Origin: Streptomyces sp. CB02400
GTDB lineage: Bacteria; Actinomycetota; Actinomycetes; Streptomycetales; Streptomycetaceae
NCBI RefSeq assembly: GCF_001905725.1
Contig: NZ_LIWB01000006.1
Span: 124,001-188,000 of the forward strand
DNA length: 64,000 bases
Direction of reading: 5' to 3'
A program made the position numbers and the translations under genes. The notes below the pieces were generated by a model that was given only the letters and a program-made list of their open reading frames with translations, ran no database searches and had not been told where the DNA came from. How positions within the stretch are numbered: position 1 is the stretch's first letter; each line of letters begins with the position of its first letter. This document shows, piece after piece, positions 8,520 through 17,856 of the stretch.

Positions 8520-9110
8520 GTGTCCCGTCAGGTGTTCCTCTACGACCAACCGGAACGTTTCGTGGCCGGCACGGTCGGACTGCCAGGGCGCCGTACGTTC
8601 TTCCTCCAGGCCTCCGCCGGCTCCCGGGTGACCAGCGTGGCCCTGGAGAAGACCCAGGTCGCGGCGCTCGCCGAGCGGATGGACGAACTGCTCGACGAGG
8701 TCGTGCGCCGCAGCGGCGGCAGCGCCGCCGTGCCCGCGATGACGCCGGCCGAGACCACCGACAGCGCCCCGCTGGACACCCCCGTGGAGGAGGAGTTCCG
8801 CGTCGGCACCATGGCGCTCGCCTGGGACGGCGAGGAGCAGCGCATGATCGTCGAGGCGCAGGCGCTCGTCGAACTCGACGCCGACTCCGAGGAGGACCTC
8901 GCCGAGGCCGAGGAGCGGCTGCTCCAGGACGAGGAGAACGGGCCCCCGATGCTCCGAGTCCGGCTCACCGGCGCGCAGGCCCGGGCCTTCGCCAAGCGCG
9001 CCCTCGACGTCGTCAACGCCGGGCGGCCGCCGTGCCCGCTGTGCAGCCTCCCGCTCGACCCGGAAGGACACGTATGTCCGCGCCAGAACGGATACCGCCG
9101 CGGAGCGTGA
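8520..9110 (+). CDS. DUF3090 family protein
   Basis: 196 residues. Matches the actinobacterial DUF3090 family: MSRQVFLYDQPERFVAGTVGLPGRRTFFLQA at the N-terminus and a C-terminal zinc-type cysteine set, CPLC then C in GHVCPRQNGY. No enzyme motif is visible. GTG start at 8520 preceded by GGAGACAGG. Its 3' end overlaps the SCO1664-type gene by 37 bp, so the two are coupled. The family is consistently found beside the SCO1664-type gene and mshC; function unknown. Confidence 0.9.
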   Translation: MSRQVFLYDQPERFVAGTVGLPGRRTFFLQASAGSRVTSVALEKTQVAALAERMDELLDEVVRRSGGSAAVPAMTPAETTDSAPLDTPVEEEFRVGTMALAWDGEEQRMIVEAQALVELDADSEEDLAEAEERLLQDEENGPPMLRVRLTGAQARAFAKRALDVVNAGRPPCPLCSLPLDPEGHVCPRQNGYRRGA

Positions 9111-9907
9111 CGGCCGCCGACCCGGCCGCCGCCGTGCTGCTCGCCGAGGGCGAGCTGACCGTGCGCGGACGCATCCGTGAGGCGTCGAACGCGGCGCTGT
9201 ACTGCACCGTCACCCACGAGGGACGCGAGGCCGCCTGCATCTACAAGCCGGTCGCCGGGGAGCGGCCCCTGTGGGACTTCCCCGACGGCACGCTCGCCGG
9301 GCGGGAGGTCGCCGCCTACGCGGTCTCCGAGGCGACCGGCTGGGGCCTCGTCCCGCCCACCGTGCTCCGCGACGGCCCCTACGGCGAGGGCATGTGCCAG
9401 CTGTGGATCGAGACGGCGCCCGGCGCGGAACTCCTCGCCCTGGTCGACGGCGAGGAACCGGAGCCGGGCTGGAAGGCGATCGGCTTCGCCGAGGTCGGCG
9501 AGGGCCGCACCGCGCTGCTCGTGCACGCCGACGACGAGCGGCTGCGCCGGCTCGCCGTGCTCGACGCGGTGGTCAACAACGCCGACCGCAAGGGCGGGCA
9601 CCTGCTGCCCACCGCCGAGGGCCTGCTGTACGGCATCGACCACGGGGTCACCTTCAACGCCGAGGACAAGCTCCGCACCCTCCTGTGGGGCTGGGCGGGG
9701 GAGCCCCTGACCGCGGAGGCGCTGGACGTCCTCAAGGGCCTCAGAACGGCCCTCACCGACACCGGAGCCCTCACCACCGCCCTGACCCCCCTCATCACCC
9801 GCGCGGAGATCGACGCCACCCGCGCACGCGTCGAAACCCTCCTCACCACCGGCACCCACCCACAACCGGGCGGCGACTGGCCGGCCATCCCCTGGCCCCC
9901 GGTCTGA
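9074..9907 (+). CDS. SCO1664-family protein with a PI3/4-kinase-like fold
   Basis: 277 residues from ATG 9074 inside the end of the DUF3090 gene. Residues ~35-60 contain an ATP-lysine-like strand (AACIYKPVAGERPLWDFPDG). Later, VVNNADRKGGHLL and YGIDHGVTFN resemble the catalytic loop (D..N) and metal-binding DHG of atypical kinases of the PI3K/HipA type. This makes a small-molecule or protein kinase plausible, but no substrate is known. The C-terminus is Thr/Pro rich. Conserved neighbour of DUF3090 and mshC. Confidence 0.85.
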   Translation: MSAPERIPPRSVTAADPAAAVLLAEGELTVRGRIREASNAALYCTVTHEGREAACIYKPVAGERPLWDFPDGTLAGREVAAYAVSEATGWGLVPPTVLRDGPYGEGMCQLWIETAPGAELLALVDGEEPEPGWKAIGFAEVGEGRTALLVHADDERLRRLAVLDAVVNNADRKGGHLLPTAEGLLYGIDHGVTFNAEDKLRTLLWGWAGEPLTAEALDVLKGLRTALTDTGALTTALTPLITRAEIDATRARVETLLTTGTHPQPGGDWPAIPWPPV

Positions 9908-10152
9908 ACGGGACGGCGGCCCGTCCGGAACGGGATGGCGGCCCGTCCGCAACAAGACCGGCAGCCCGTCCGGAACGAGATCGGCAGCCCGTCCGGAACG
10001 GGACGGCAGCTGGTCCGGAACGGGACGGCGGCCCGTCCGCAACGAGACCGGCAGCTGGTCCGCAACGAGACCGGCAGCCCGTCCGGAACGGGACGGCAGC
10101 CCGTCCAGAACGAACCGGCGGCCCGTCCGCAACGAGACCAGCAGCACGCCGG
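9907..10152. repeat. Tandem array of about eleven palindromic 22/23-bp units
   Basis: Units alternate between 22 and 23 bp with core GGAACGGGACGGCGGCCCGTCC or GCAACGAGACCGGCAGCCCG.. variants, covering nearly the entire gap between the SCO1664-type gene and the mshC promoter. Most units contain an inner inverted repeat (GGACGG..CCGTCC), so each can form a small hairpin. There are no unique spacers between units, so it is not a CRISPR array. The open frames crossing it are byproducts of the repeat. Confidence 0.85.
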
Positions 10153-10223
10153 ACGCCACGGCGCAAGAGCGCCTTCCCGGTCATCCGGCCTGCTCCCGTT
10201 CGTTTTCCGAACCGCGGTCCGGT

Positions 10224-10229
10224 TAGGCT
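10224..10229 (+). promoter_or_regulatory. -10 box of mshC
   Basis: TAGGCT ends 6 nt before the mshC ATG, implying a leaderless transcript. No Shine-Dalgarno sequence is present upstream of the start. Confidence 0.5.
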
Positions 10230-10235
10230 CATGAC

Positions 10236-11465
10236 ATGCATGCCTGGCCCGCTTCCGAGGTCCCCGCCCTGCCCGGTCAGGGCCGCGACCTGAGGATCCA
10301 CGACACCGCGACCGGGGGCCTGATCGCCTCCGATCCCGGTCCCGTCGCCCGTATCTACGTCTGCGGCATCACTCCCTACGACGCCACCCACATCGGACAC
10401 GCGGCGACCTACAACGCGTTCGACCTCGTGCAGCGCGTGTGGCTCGACACCAAGCGGCAGGTTCACTACGTCCAGAACGTCACCGACGTCGACGACCCGC
10501 TGCTGGAGCGGGCCGACCGGGACGGCCTCGACTGGGCCGAGCTCGCCGAGCGTGAGACCGCGCTGTTCCGTGAGGACATGACGGCCCTGCGGATGCTGCC
10601 CCCGCGCCAGTACATAGGCGCCGTGGAGGCGATACCCGGCATCGTCCCCCTCGTCGAACGGCTGCGTGACCTCGGCGCGACCTACGAGATCGACGGCGAC
10701 GTCTACTTCTCCGTCGAGTCCGACCCGCACTTCGGCCAGGTCTCGAACCTCGACGCCGCCGCCATGCGGCTGCTGTCCGCCGAACGCGGCGGCGACCCGG
10801 ACCGTCCGGGCAAGAAGAACCCCGTCGACCCGATGCTCTGGATGGCCGCCCGCGAGGGCGAGCCGAGCTGGGACGGCGGCTCCCTCGGCCGGGGCCGACC
10901 CGGCTGGCACATCGAGTGCGTGGCCATCGCCCTCGACCACCTCGGCATGGGCTTCGACGTCCAGGGCGGCGGTTCCGACCTGGTCTTCCCGCACCACGAG
11001 ATGGGCGCCTCGCACGCCCAGGCGCTCACCGGCGAGTTCCCCATGGCGAAGGCGTACGTCCACGCCGGCATGGTCGCCCTGCACGGCGAGAAGATGTCCA
11101 AGTCCAAGGGCAACCTGGTCTTCGTGTCCCGGTTGCGGCGTGAGGGCGTGGACCCGGCGGCGATCCGGCTGGCGCTGCTCGCCCACCACTACCGTGCCGA
11201 CTGGGAGTGGACCGACCAGGTCCTCCAGGACGCCGTGACCCGCCTCGGCCACTGGCGTGCCGCGGTCTCCCGCCCCGACGGTCCGCCCGCCGAGGCGCTG
11301 GTCGAGGAGATCCGCGAGGCGCTGGCCAACGATCTGGACGCCCCGGCCGCGCTGGCCGCCGTCGACCGCTGGACCGTCCTCCAGGAGGAGAGCGGCGGCA
11401 CGGACACCGGCGCGCCCGGTGTCGTCTCCCGCGCGGTGGACGCGCTGCTCGGCGTGGCGCTGTAA
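10236..11465 (+). CDS. mshC: Cysteine:1D-myo-inosityl 2-amino-2-deoxy-alpha-D-glucopyranoside ligase
   Basis: 409 residues. MshC catalyses the ATP-dependent ligation of cysteine to GlcN-Ins, the penultimate step of mycothiol synthesis. It is a paralogue of cysteinyl-tRNA synthetase, with the class I motifs HIGH at 52-55 (DATHIGHA) and KMSKS at ~286-290 ([10 protein letters not shown]). Zinc ligands are visible: Cys43 (YVCGIT), the Cys of [10 protein letters not shown] and the His of HHEMGASHA. The tRNA-binding C-terminal domains of CysS are missing and the length fits MshC (about 410). Placement after DUF3090/SCO1664-type genes is as in other actinobacteria. Confidence 0.96.
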   Translation: MHAWPASEVPALPGQGRDLRIHDTATGGLIASDPGPVARIYVCGITPYDATHIGHAATYNAFDLVQRVWLDTKRQVHYVQNVTDVDDPLLERADRDGLDWAELAERETALFREDMTALRMLPPRQYIGAVEAIPGIVPLVERLRDLGATYEIDGDVYFSVESDPHFGQVSNLDAAAMRLLSAERGGDPDRPGKKNPVDPMLWMAAREGEPSWDGGSLGRGRPGWHIECVAIALDHLGMGFDVQGGGSDLVFPHHEMGASHAQALTGEFPMAKAYVHAGMVALHGEKMSKSKGNLVFVSRLRREGVDPAAIRLALLAHHYRADWEWTDQVLQDAVTRLGHWRAAVSRPDGPPAEALVEEIREALANDLDAPAALAAVDRWTVLQEESGGTDTGAPGVVSRAVDALLGVAL

Positions 11466-11481
11466 CCGGACGTGACGACGA

Positions 11482-11512
11482 AGGGGCGCCCCGTTCACAA
11501 CGGGGCGCCCCT
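11482..11512. terminator. Bidirectional terminator between mshC and the PAC2 gene
   Basis: Perfect 14-bp arms, 11482-11495 (AGGGGCGCCCCGTT) and 11499-11512, 3-nt loop. It sits between the convergent stops at 11465 and 11523. Confidence 0.8.
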
Positions 11513-11522
11513 CCGCTTTCGC

Positions 11523-12569
11523 TCAGTCCTCCGACGACTCGTCGCCACCCGAGCCCGAGTCCGAGTCCGAGCCCGGGTCCAGACCCGAGTCCGAACCCGG
11601 GCCCGAACCAGGGCCCGTCTCCGGCTTCGGCGGCCTCGGCGGACGGTTGCGCCCGCCCGGACCCTCCCGCCGGTACGGCGCACCGTCCGAGCCGTCCGCC
11701 GTGGCATGCCCGCCGGGCGGACCCGACGCCCCGTCACGGCGCCGCAGATAGCGCTCGAACTCGCGGGCGATCGCCTCGCCCGACGCCTCCGGCAGCTCGG
11801 CGGTGTCCCGGGCCTCCTCCAGTGTCTGGACGTACTCGGCCACCTCGCTGTCCTCCGCGGCCAGTTGGTCCACACCCACCTGCCAGGCACGCGCGTCCTC
11901 GGGCAGCTCGCCCAGCGGGATCCGCACGTCGATCAGGTCCTCCAGGCGGTTCAGGAGGGCCAGCGTGGCCTTCGGGTTGGGCGGCTGCGACACATAGTGC
12001 GGGACCGCCGCCCACAGCGACACCGCGGGCACACCCGCGTGCGTGCACGCCTCCTGGAGGATGCCGACGATGCCCGTGGGACCCTCGTACTTGGTCTCCT
12101 CCAGGTCCATGCGGCGGGCCAGGTCCGGGTCGGACGTGGTCCCGCTGACCGGGACCGGCCGGGTGTGCGGGGTGTCACCGAGCAGCGCGCCCAGCACGAC
12201 CACCAGCTCCACGCCGAGTTCGTGCGCGAAGCCGAGGATCTCGTTGCAGAACGAACGCCACCGCATGGACGGTTCGATGCCGCGGACCAGCACCAGGTCG
12301 CGCGGTTTCTCGCCGCCGACCCGGACCACCGACAGCCGCGTCGTCGGCCAGGTGATCCTGCGGACCCCGCCGTCCATGAACACCGTGGGGCGGTTCACCT
12401 GGAAGTCGTAGTAGTCCTCGGCGTCCAGCGCCGCGAACACCTCGCCCTTCCACTCCCTGTCCAGATGCGCGACCGCGGTGGAGGCGGCGTCACCGGCATC
12501 GTTCCAGCCCTCGAACGCGGCCACCATGACCGGGTCGATCAGCTCGGGAACCCCCTCGAGCTCGATCAC
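11523..12569 (-). CDS. PAC2 family protein (proteasome assembly chaperone-like fold)
   Basis: 348 residues from GTG 12569, chosen because GGAAGGAGG lies just upstream and homology begins at (M)IELEGVPELIDPVMVAAFEGWNDAGDAAS. The PAC2 family shares a fold with eukaryotic proteasome assembly chaperone 2 and is encoded by nearly all actinobacteria; its role here is not established, and it is 20 kb from the proteasome genes. Conserved segments include VRGIEPSMRWRSFC, GALLGDTPHTRPVPV and YEGPTGIVGIL. The last ~45 residues are a low-complexity tail of Gly/Ser/Asp/Pro hexamer-derived repeats ending ESSED. Confidence 0.9.
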   Translation of the reverse strand: MIELEGVPELIDPVMVAAFEGWNDAGDAASTAVAHLDREWKGEVFAALDAEDYYDFQVNRPTVFMDGGVRRITWPTTRLSVVRVGGEKPRDLVLVRGIEPSMRWRSFCNEILGFAHELGVELVVVLGALLGDTPHTRPVPVSGTTSDPDLARRMDLEETKYEGPTGIVGILQEACTHAGVPAVSLWAAVPHYVSQPPNPKATLALLNRLEDLIDVRIPLGELPEDARAWQVGVDQLAAEDSEVAEYVQTLEEARDTAELPEASGEAIAREFERYLRRRDGASGPPGGHATADGSDGAPYRREGPGGRNRPPRPPKPETGPGSGPGSDSGLDPGSDSDSGSGGDESSED

Positions 12570-12695
12570 CCAGCGCCTCCTTCCGACGTGCCCTCGCGTA
12601 CGCCCCAACCTTACGGCGTGCCCACGGGGCGCCCGCAGCCCCCTCACAAGGGGAGTGACCCCATCACTGCCCCGTAGTGCGCCGGGAAACACCCT

Positions 12696-13367
12696 TCACA
12701 GCGTGGACCGCAGCCACTGCTCCACGCTGGCGATGTGCACCGTCGCCCAGGACCGCGCCGCCTCCGCGTCCCGGTCCCGCAGGGCGGCGAGGATGGCCCG
12801 GTGCTCGCGCAGGGTGCGGCCGACCGAGTCCTTCTGGGTGAGCCCGCGCCAGATCCGGGCCCGGGTGGTGGGACCGGACAGACCGTCGAGCAGGGAGCAC
12901 AGCACGGAGTTGCCGCAGCCGCGCACGATGCCCCGGTGGAACTCCAGGTCGGCGGCGACCAGGTCCTCCACCGACGGCTCGTCGCCGAGCCCGTCCAACT
13001 GCTCCGACAGCGCGTCCAGTTGCTCCTCGCCGATCCTGGTGGCCGCGAGGGCCGTCGCGGCCGGCTCCAGGATGCGGCGTACGGCGAGGAACTCCAGGAC
13101 CGTGTCGTCGCGGTGGAAGTCGACGACGAAACTCAGCGCCTCCAGCAAGAGTTGCGGGTCGAGACTGGTGACGTAGGTGCCGTCGCCCTGCCGCACGTCC
13201 AGGATGCGGATCAGCGACAGGGCGCGCACCGCCTCGCGCAGCGAGTTGCGGGACAGCCCCAGCTCGGCCGCCAGCTCGCTCTCCTTGGGCAGCCGGGCGC
13301 CGGGACGCAGCGCACCCGAGACGATCATCCCCTTGATCTTCTCGATCGCCTCGTCGGTCACTGCCAT
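12696..13367 (-). CDS. FadR/GntR-family transcriptional regulator
   Basis: 223 residues. An N-terminal winged helix (KLPKESELAAELGLSRNSLREAVRAL pattern at ~25-50, then GDGTYV wing) is followed by an all-helical FCD effector domain with the expected metal/ligand residues (ADLEFHRGIV and REHRAIL). FCD regulators usually sense carboxylic acids. It is downstream of glpD on the same strand but separated by strong hairpins, so it is probably transcribed on its own. Target genes cannot be told from the sequence. Confidence 0.9.
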   Translation of the reverse strand: MAVTDEAIEKIKGMIVSGALRPGARLPKESELAAELGLSRNSLREAVRALSLIRILDVRQGDGTYVTSLDPQLLLEALSFVVDFHRDDTVLEFLAVRRILEPAATALAATRIGEEQLDALSEQLDGLGDEPSVEDLVAADLEFHRGIVRGCGNSVLCSLLDGLSGPTTRARIWRGLTQKDSVGRTLREHRAILAALRDRDAEAARSWATVHIASVEQWLRSTL

Positions 13368-13416
13368 ACCGCGCCTCCCTGCGGGCCAGACCTCCGATGT
13401 ATCCAGCCCATTATGT

Positions 13417-13489
13417 ACGGGCCGGGGGCGGCTCCGTCGGCGCGGAGCCGCCCCCGGCCCGTGTGCCGGCTCCCGTGCGGGGGAGCCGG
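13417..13489. terminator. Double hairpin terminator of the glp operon
   Basis: Perfect 20-bp arms 13417-13436 and 13443-13462 around a 6-nt loop, and a second hairpin at 13466-13489 (CCGGCTCCC...GGGAGCCGG), immediately 3' of the glpD stop at 13500 on the minus strand and upstream of the GntR-type gene start. Confidence 0.8.
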
Positions 13490-13499
13490 GGACGGCGGG

Positions 13500-15116
13500 T
13501 CACTTCCTGTCGAGCAGCTCCTGCACGTCGGCGCGGACCTCGTCCGTGGCCAGGCCCCGGATCGTCAGCGTCGTACGGCGGCGCAGCACGTCGTCCGCGG
13601 TCTCCGCCCACTCGTGGTCCCGGGCCCAGACGACCTGCGCCCAGATCTCCGGGGCGTCCGGGTGGACGCGCCGGGCGAGCGCCGGGTCCTCGTTGGCCAG
13701 GCGGGCGATGTCGAAGGCCAGCGAACCGTAGTGGGTGGCCAGGTGCCTGGCGGTGTCCGCCGCCATGCGCGGGCCGGGCGCCGGGCCGTCGACCAGCAGC
13801 CGGTGGGCCACCGCGCGGGGGTTGGCCACGCCCGGCAGCGGCAGCTTCTTCGGCAGCGCGGCGACCGGCTCGAAGTCGTCGCCCAGCGGGTGGCCGGGCA
13901 GCGCCTGGAGCTTCTGCATCACCGTACGGCCGATGTGGCGGAAGGTGGTCCACTTGCCGCCCGCGACGGACAGCATCCCGCCCCGGCCCTCGGTGACGAC
14001 GGTCTCCCGCTTGGCCTTGGCCGTGTCCCCGGGGCCGCCCGGCAGCACCCGCAGACCGGCGAAGGCGTACGTGATCAGGTCCCGGTCGAGCTGCTGGTCG
14101 CGGATGGAGAACGCGGCCTCGTCGAGTATCTGCGCGGTGTCCTTCTCGGTGACCGCGACGTCCGCCGGGTCGCCCTCGAACTCCTCGTCGGTGGTGCCGA
14201 GCAGCAGCATGTCCTCCCAGGGGAGGGCGAAGGTGATCCGGTACTTGTCGATCGGCGTGGCCAGCGCGGCCTTCCACGGCGAGGTCCGCTTCAGGACCAG
14301 GTGCGCGCCCTTCGACAGCCGGATGGACGGAGCGGCGTCCGGGTCCTCCATACGGCGCAGGTGGTCGACCCACGGACCGGTCGCGTTGAGCACGAGCCGG
14401 GCGTTCACCCCGAACTCGTCGCCCGAAAGACGGTCGCGCAGCTCGGCGCCGGTGACCCGGCCCCGGGTGAAGCGCAGGCCCGTCACCTCGGCGTGGTTGA
14501 GGACGACCGCGCCGGACTCGGCCGCCGCGCGGACCGTCATCAGCGCCATGCGCGCGTCGTTCATCTGGTCGTCGCCGTACACGGCCACGGCCTTGAGGTT
14601 GTCGGTGCGCAGCTCCGGCACGTCCTGCGCGGCCTTGGCCGGCGAGAGCAGGTGCCCGACGCCGTCGCCGAAGGCGGACAGCGCCGAGTACGCGAAGACA
14701 CCGGCGCCGAGCTTCGCCGCGCCGTGCGGCCCGCCCTTGTACACGGGGAGGTAGAACGTGAGCGGGTTCGCCAGGTGGGGGGCCACCTGGCGGGAGACCG
14801 CACGGCGCTCGAAGTGGTTCTCCGCCACCAGCTTCACCGCGCCGGTCTGCAGGTAGCGCAGACCGCCGTGGAGCAGCTTGGAGGAGGCGGAGGAGGTGGC
14901 GCCGGCGAAGTCACCGGCGTCCACCAGGGCCACCCTGAGGCCGGACTGCGCGGCGTGCCAGGCGGTGGAGATGCCCAGGATGCCGCCGCCGATCACGAGA
15001 AGGTCGTACGACGCCTTGGAGAGCTGCTCCCGGGTCTCGGCACGGCTCGGGTTCGAGCCGGACGCCGGGTGTGTCCCCAGGGCAGGTACGGACTGCAGGG
15101 TGGACTGGGTGGTCAT
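13500..15116 (-). CDS. glpD: Glycerol-3-phosphate dehydrogenase (FAD-dependent)
   Basis: 538 residues. Oxidises sn-glycerol 3-phosphate to dihydroxyacetone phosphate, passing electrons to the quinone pool at the membrane. The N-terminal FAD-binding Rossmann motif is LLVIGGGILGISTAWHAA (~40-57), followed by VDAGDFAGATSSASSKLLHGGLRYL typical of GlpD, and the C-terminal helical domain. Last gene of glpFKD; start 9 nt downstream of the glpK stop, consistent with cotranscription. In S. coelicolor the equivalent genes are gylCAB. Confidence 0.95.
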   Translation of the reverse strand: MTTQSTLQSVPALGTHPASGSNPSRAETREQLSKASYDLLVIGGGILGISTAWHAAQSGLRVALVDAGDFAGATSSASSKLLHGGLRYLQTGAVKLVAENHFERRAVSRQVAPHLANPLTFYLPVYKGGPHGAAKLGAGVFAYSALSAFGDGVGHLLSPAKAAQDVPELRTDNLKAVAVYGDDQMNDARMALMTVRAAAESGAVVLNHAEVTGLRFTRGRVTGAELRDRLSGDEFGVNARLVLNATGPWVDHLRRMEDPDAAPSIRLSKGAHLVLKRTSPWKAALATPIDKYRITFALPWEDMLLLGTTDEEFEGDPADVAVTEKDTAQILDEAAFSIRDQQLDRDLITYAFAGLRVLPGGPGDTAKAKRETVVTEGRGGMLSVAGGKWTTFRHIGRTVMQKLQALPGHPLGDDFEPVAALPKKLPLPGVANPRAVAHRLLVDGPAPGPRMAADTARHLATHYGSLAFDIARLANEDPALARRVHPDAPEIWAQVVWARDHEWAETADDVLRRRTTLTIRGLATDEVRADVQELLDRK

Positions 15117-15124
15117 GGCGGTTC

Positions 15125-16663
15125 TTACTCCTCGTCCTCGAGCCAGCCCATGGTCCGCTCTACGGCCTTGAGCCAGCTCTTGTACTCACGGTCGCGGGTC
15201 TCCGCGTCCATGCGGGGGGTCCACTCGGCGGCCCGCCGCCAGTTGGCGCGCAGGTCGTCGGTGCTGTTCCAGAAGCCGACGGCGAGGCCGGCGGCGTAGG
15301 CGGCGCCGAGGCAGGTGGTCTCGGCGACCATCGGACGCACCACGGGGGCGTCCAGGAAGTCCGAGAGCGTCTGCATCAGCAGGTTGTTGGAGGTCATGCC
15401 GCCGTCGACCTTGAGGGCGGTCAGCTCCACGCCGGAGTCCTTCGTCATGGCGTCCGCGATCTCACGGGTCTGCCAGGCGGTGGCCTCCAGCACGGCGCGC
15501 GCGAGGTGCGCCTTGGTGACGTACCGGGTCAGGCCGGCGATCACACCGCGGGCGTCGGAGCGCCAGTACGGGGCGAACAGGCCGGAGAAGGCCGGTACGA
15601 AGTAGGCGCCGCCGTTGTCCTCGACGGTCAGGGCGAGGGTCTCGATCTCGGCGGCGGTGGAGATCAGGCCCATCTGGTCGCGCATCCACTGCACCAGCGA
15701 GCCGGTGACGGCGATCGAGCCCTCCAGGGCGTAGACCGGCTTCTGGTCGCCGATCTGGTAGCCGACCGTGGTCAGCAGGCCGCTGTAGGAGTTGATGATC
15801 TTGTCGCCGGTGTTCATCACCATGAAGGTGCCGGTGCCGTACGTCGACTTGGTCTCGCCCTCGGCGAAACAGGTCTGGCCGAACAGGGCCGCCTGCTGGT
15901 CGCCCAGCGCGGAGGCGACCGGGATGCCGCCGAGCAGCTCGCCCAGCCTGCCGCCGGTGATCTCGCCGTAGACCTCGGCGGAGGAGCGGATCTCGGGCAG
16001 CATCGCCAGCGGGACGCCGATGGACTCGGCGATCTTCTCGTCCCACCGCATGGTGTGCAGGTTCATCAGCATCGTGCGGGAGGCGTTGGTGACGTCGGTG
16101 ACGTGGTGGCCGCCGTCGACGCCGCCGGTCAGGTTCCAGATGACCCAGGTGTCCATGGTGCCGAAGAGGATGTCGCCCGCCTCGGCGCGCTCCTTGAGGC
16201 CGTCGACGTTGTCGAGCAGCCAGCGGGCCTTGGGCCCGGCGAAGTAGGAGGCCAGGGGCAGGCCGGTCTCGCGGCGGAAGCGGTCCTGGCCGACGTTGCG
16301 GCCGAGTTCGCGGCAGAGGGCGTCGGTGCGGGTGTCCTGCCAGACGATGGCGTTGTGGACCGGCTCACCGGTGTTCTTGTCCCACAGCACGGTGGTCTCG
16401 CGCTGGTTGGTGATGCCGATGGCCTTGATGTCGTCGCGGGTGATGCCGGCCTTCTCGACGGCCCCGGCGACGACCTCCTGGACGTTGGTCCAGATCTCGG
16501 TGGCGTCGTGCTCGACCCAGCCGGGCTTGGGGAAGATCTGCTCGTGCTCCTTCTGGTCGACGGAGACGATGCGCCCGTCGCGGTCGAAGACGATGCAGCG
16601 GGAGGAGGTGGTGCCCTGGTCGATGGCGGCGATGAACGGGCCGGCGGTGTGGGCGTCGGTCAC
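15125..16663 (-). CDS. glpK: Glycerol kinase
   Basis: 512 residues, usual GlpK length. ATP-dependent phosphorylation of glycerol to glycerol 3-phosphate in the cytoplasm, trapping glycerol that enters through GlpF. FGGY-family motifs include the phosphate-1 loop [15 protein letters not shown], the glycerol-contacting KKHEQI-type segment ([18 protein letters not shown]), and [15 protein letters not shown]. Middle gene of the glpF-glpK-glpD operon. The GTG start at 16663 is preceded by CAGGAG. Confidence 0.97.
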   Translation of the reverse strand: MTDAHTAGPFIAAIDQGTTSSRCIVFDRDGRIVSVDQKEHEQIFPKPGWVEHDATEIWTNVQEVVAGAVEKAGITRDDIKAIGITNQRETTVLWDKNTGEPVHNAIVWQDTRTDALCRELGRNVGQDRFRRETGLPLASYFAGPKARWLLDNVDGLKERAEAGDILFGTMDTWVIWNLTGGVDGGHHVTDVTNASRTMLMNLHTMRWDEKIAESIGVPLAMLPEIRSSAEVYGEITGGRLGELLGGIPVASALGDQQAALFGQTCFAEGETKSTYGTGTFMVMNTGDKIINSYSGLLTTVGYQIGDQKPVYALEGSIAVTGSLVQWMRDQMGLISTAAEIETLALTVEDNGGAYFVPAFSGLFAPYWRSDARGVIAGLTRYVTKAHLARAVLEATAWQTREIADAMTKDSGVELTALKVDGGMTSNNLLMQTLSDFLDAPVVRPMVAETTCLGAAYAAGLAVGFWNSTDDLRANWRRAAEWTPRMDAETRDREYKSWLKAVERTMGWLEDEE

Positions 16664-16728
16664 TGTGTGCTCCTGGAGTTCCTTGGTTACGGGGCGGTAC
16701 GTACGGCGCTGCGGAAAGGTGCCGGTGC

Positions 16729-17523
16729 CTACGCGAAGGCGACGTTGTAGAGGCCGGCCGCGAGGGCGCCGCCGATCAGCGGGCCGACCACCGGGATCCA
16801 GGCGTAGGACCAGTCGGAACCACCCTTGTTCGGCAGCGGCAGCAGGGCGTGCACGACGCGCGGGCCGAGGTCACGGGCCGGGTTGATGGCGTAACCGGTC
16901 GGGCCGCCCAGCGACAGACCGATCGAGACGACGACGAGCGCCGTGATCAGACCGCCCAGCACGCCCAGGCCGTTGCCCGCGTCGTTCAGGCCCTGGGTGA
17001 GGATGGCGAGCAGCAGCACGAAGGTGCCGACGATCTCCGTGGCGAGGTTCTGCACCGTGTGCCGGATCTCCGGGCCGGTGGAGAAGACGCCGAGCACCGG
17101 GCCCGCGCCCTTCTCCTGCGCCTCGACCGCCTTGGCGGCGGTGGCCTGCGCGCCCGGGCCGCCGACGATCTCCTTGTCGGTGAGGTGGGCCAGGAACTGG
17201 CCGTAGTAGGCGACCCAGACCAGGGTCGCGCCGATCATCGCGCCGAGGAACTCTCCGGCGAAATAGACCGGAACGTTGCTCCACTCGCCGTCCTTGACGG
17301 CGAGCGCCACGGTGACGGCCGGGTTGAGGTGGGCGCCGGAGAGCGGTGCCGAGATGTACACCGCCGTCATGACGGCGAAGCCCCACCCGAAGGCGATGGC
17401 GAGCCAGCCGGCGTTACGGGCCTTGGAGGCCTTCAGCGTCACGGCGGCGCAGACGCCGCCACCGAGCAGGATGAGTATGGCGGTACCGATGGTCTCGCCG
17501 ATGAAGATGTCGGAGCTGGACAC
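16729..17523 (-). CDS. glpF: Glycerol uptake facilitator (aquaglyceroporin)
   Basis: 264 residues from GTG 17523, which has AAGGAG 8 nt upstream; the frame is open further up but without family similarity. MIP-family channel with six transmembrane helices and two half-helices carrying NPA motifs: [11 protein letters not shown] (Asn67-Ala69) and [12 protein letters not shown] (~residue 220). The Asp of NPARD marks the glycerol-conducting subgroup. First gene of the operon, under the operator at 17650-17668. Confidence 0.95.
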   Translation of the reverse strand: MSSSDIFIGETIGTAILILLGGGVCAAVTLKASKARNAGWLAIAFGWGFAVMTAVYISAPLSGAHLNPAVTVALAVKDGEWSNVPVYFAGEFLGAMIGATLVWVAYYGQFLAHLTDKEIVGGPGAQATAAKAVEAQEKGAGPVLGVFSTGPEIRHTVQNLATEIVGTFVLLLAILTQGLNDAGNGLGVLGGLITALVVVSIGLSLGGPTGYAINPARDLGPRVVHALLPLPNKGGSDWSYAWIPVVGPLIGGALAAGLYNVAFA

Positions 17524-17649
17524 CCGCGACTCCTTTGTCCTTCGTCCAGGGAAGCCGACCCCCGGGTCCCACCGGGGATTGGCGCCCTCAGGGGTGAGAG
17601 CGATGCCGGCCCTTGGCGTTGTCACACTCTAACTCGTATTGCCGGTAGG

Positions 17650-17668
17650 TGTTCGACAATGCCGACCG
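17650..17668. promoter_or_regulatory. GylR-type operator upstream of glpF
   Basis: TGTTCGACAATGCCGACCG is an imperfect copy, in opposite orientation, of the perfect palindrome found upstream of gylR (18675-18693). Its occurrence before both transcription units and nowhere else I noticed argues that it binds GylR. A 9-bp direct repeat GGTTATCGA (17713-17721 and 17748-17756) lies upstream in the same AT-richer leader. Confidence 0.6.
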
Positions 17669-17813
17669 ATGGACGGGAGTCTTTCCCGGCGCCTCGCGGG
17701 CGTCAAGAGTTTGGTTATCGAAAACGCGATCGTTATTGATCGCCCCGGGTTATCGATCTTCGCGGCGGTTGCGCCGACTCGCGCCCGGCCTGTCCGCCCC
17801 GGGGCACGGCTGC

Positions 17814-17841
17814 GACCGGAACGCCGTACGGCGTCCCGGTC
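17814..17841. terminator. Terminator after gylR
   Basis: 28-bp near-perfect inverted repeat (GACCGG..CGCCGTACGGCG..CCGGTC) ending 15 bp from the gylR stop, in the 330-bp gap between gylR and glpF. The rest of that gap holds the glpF leader and operator; no gene seen. Confidence 0.5.
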
Positions 17842-17856
17842 ACCCGTGTGTTCCGC

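Noticed and set aside
9907-10152. CRISPR array
   Set aside because: Units are contiguous with no unique spacers, 22/23 bp and variable, and no cas genes are near.
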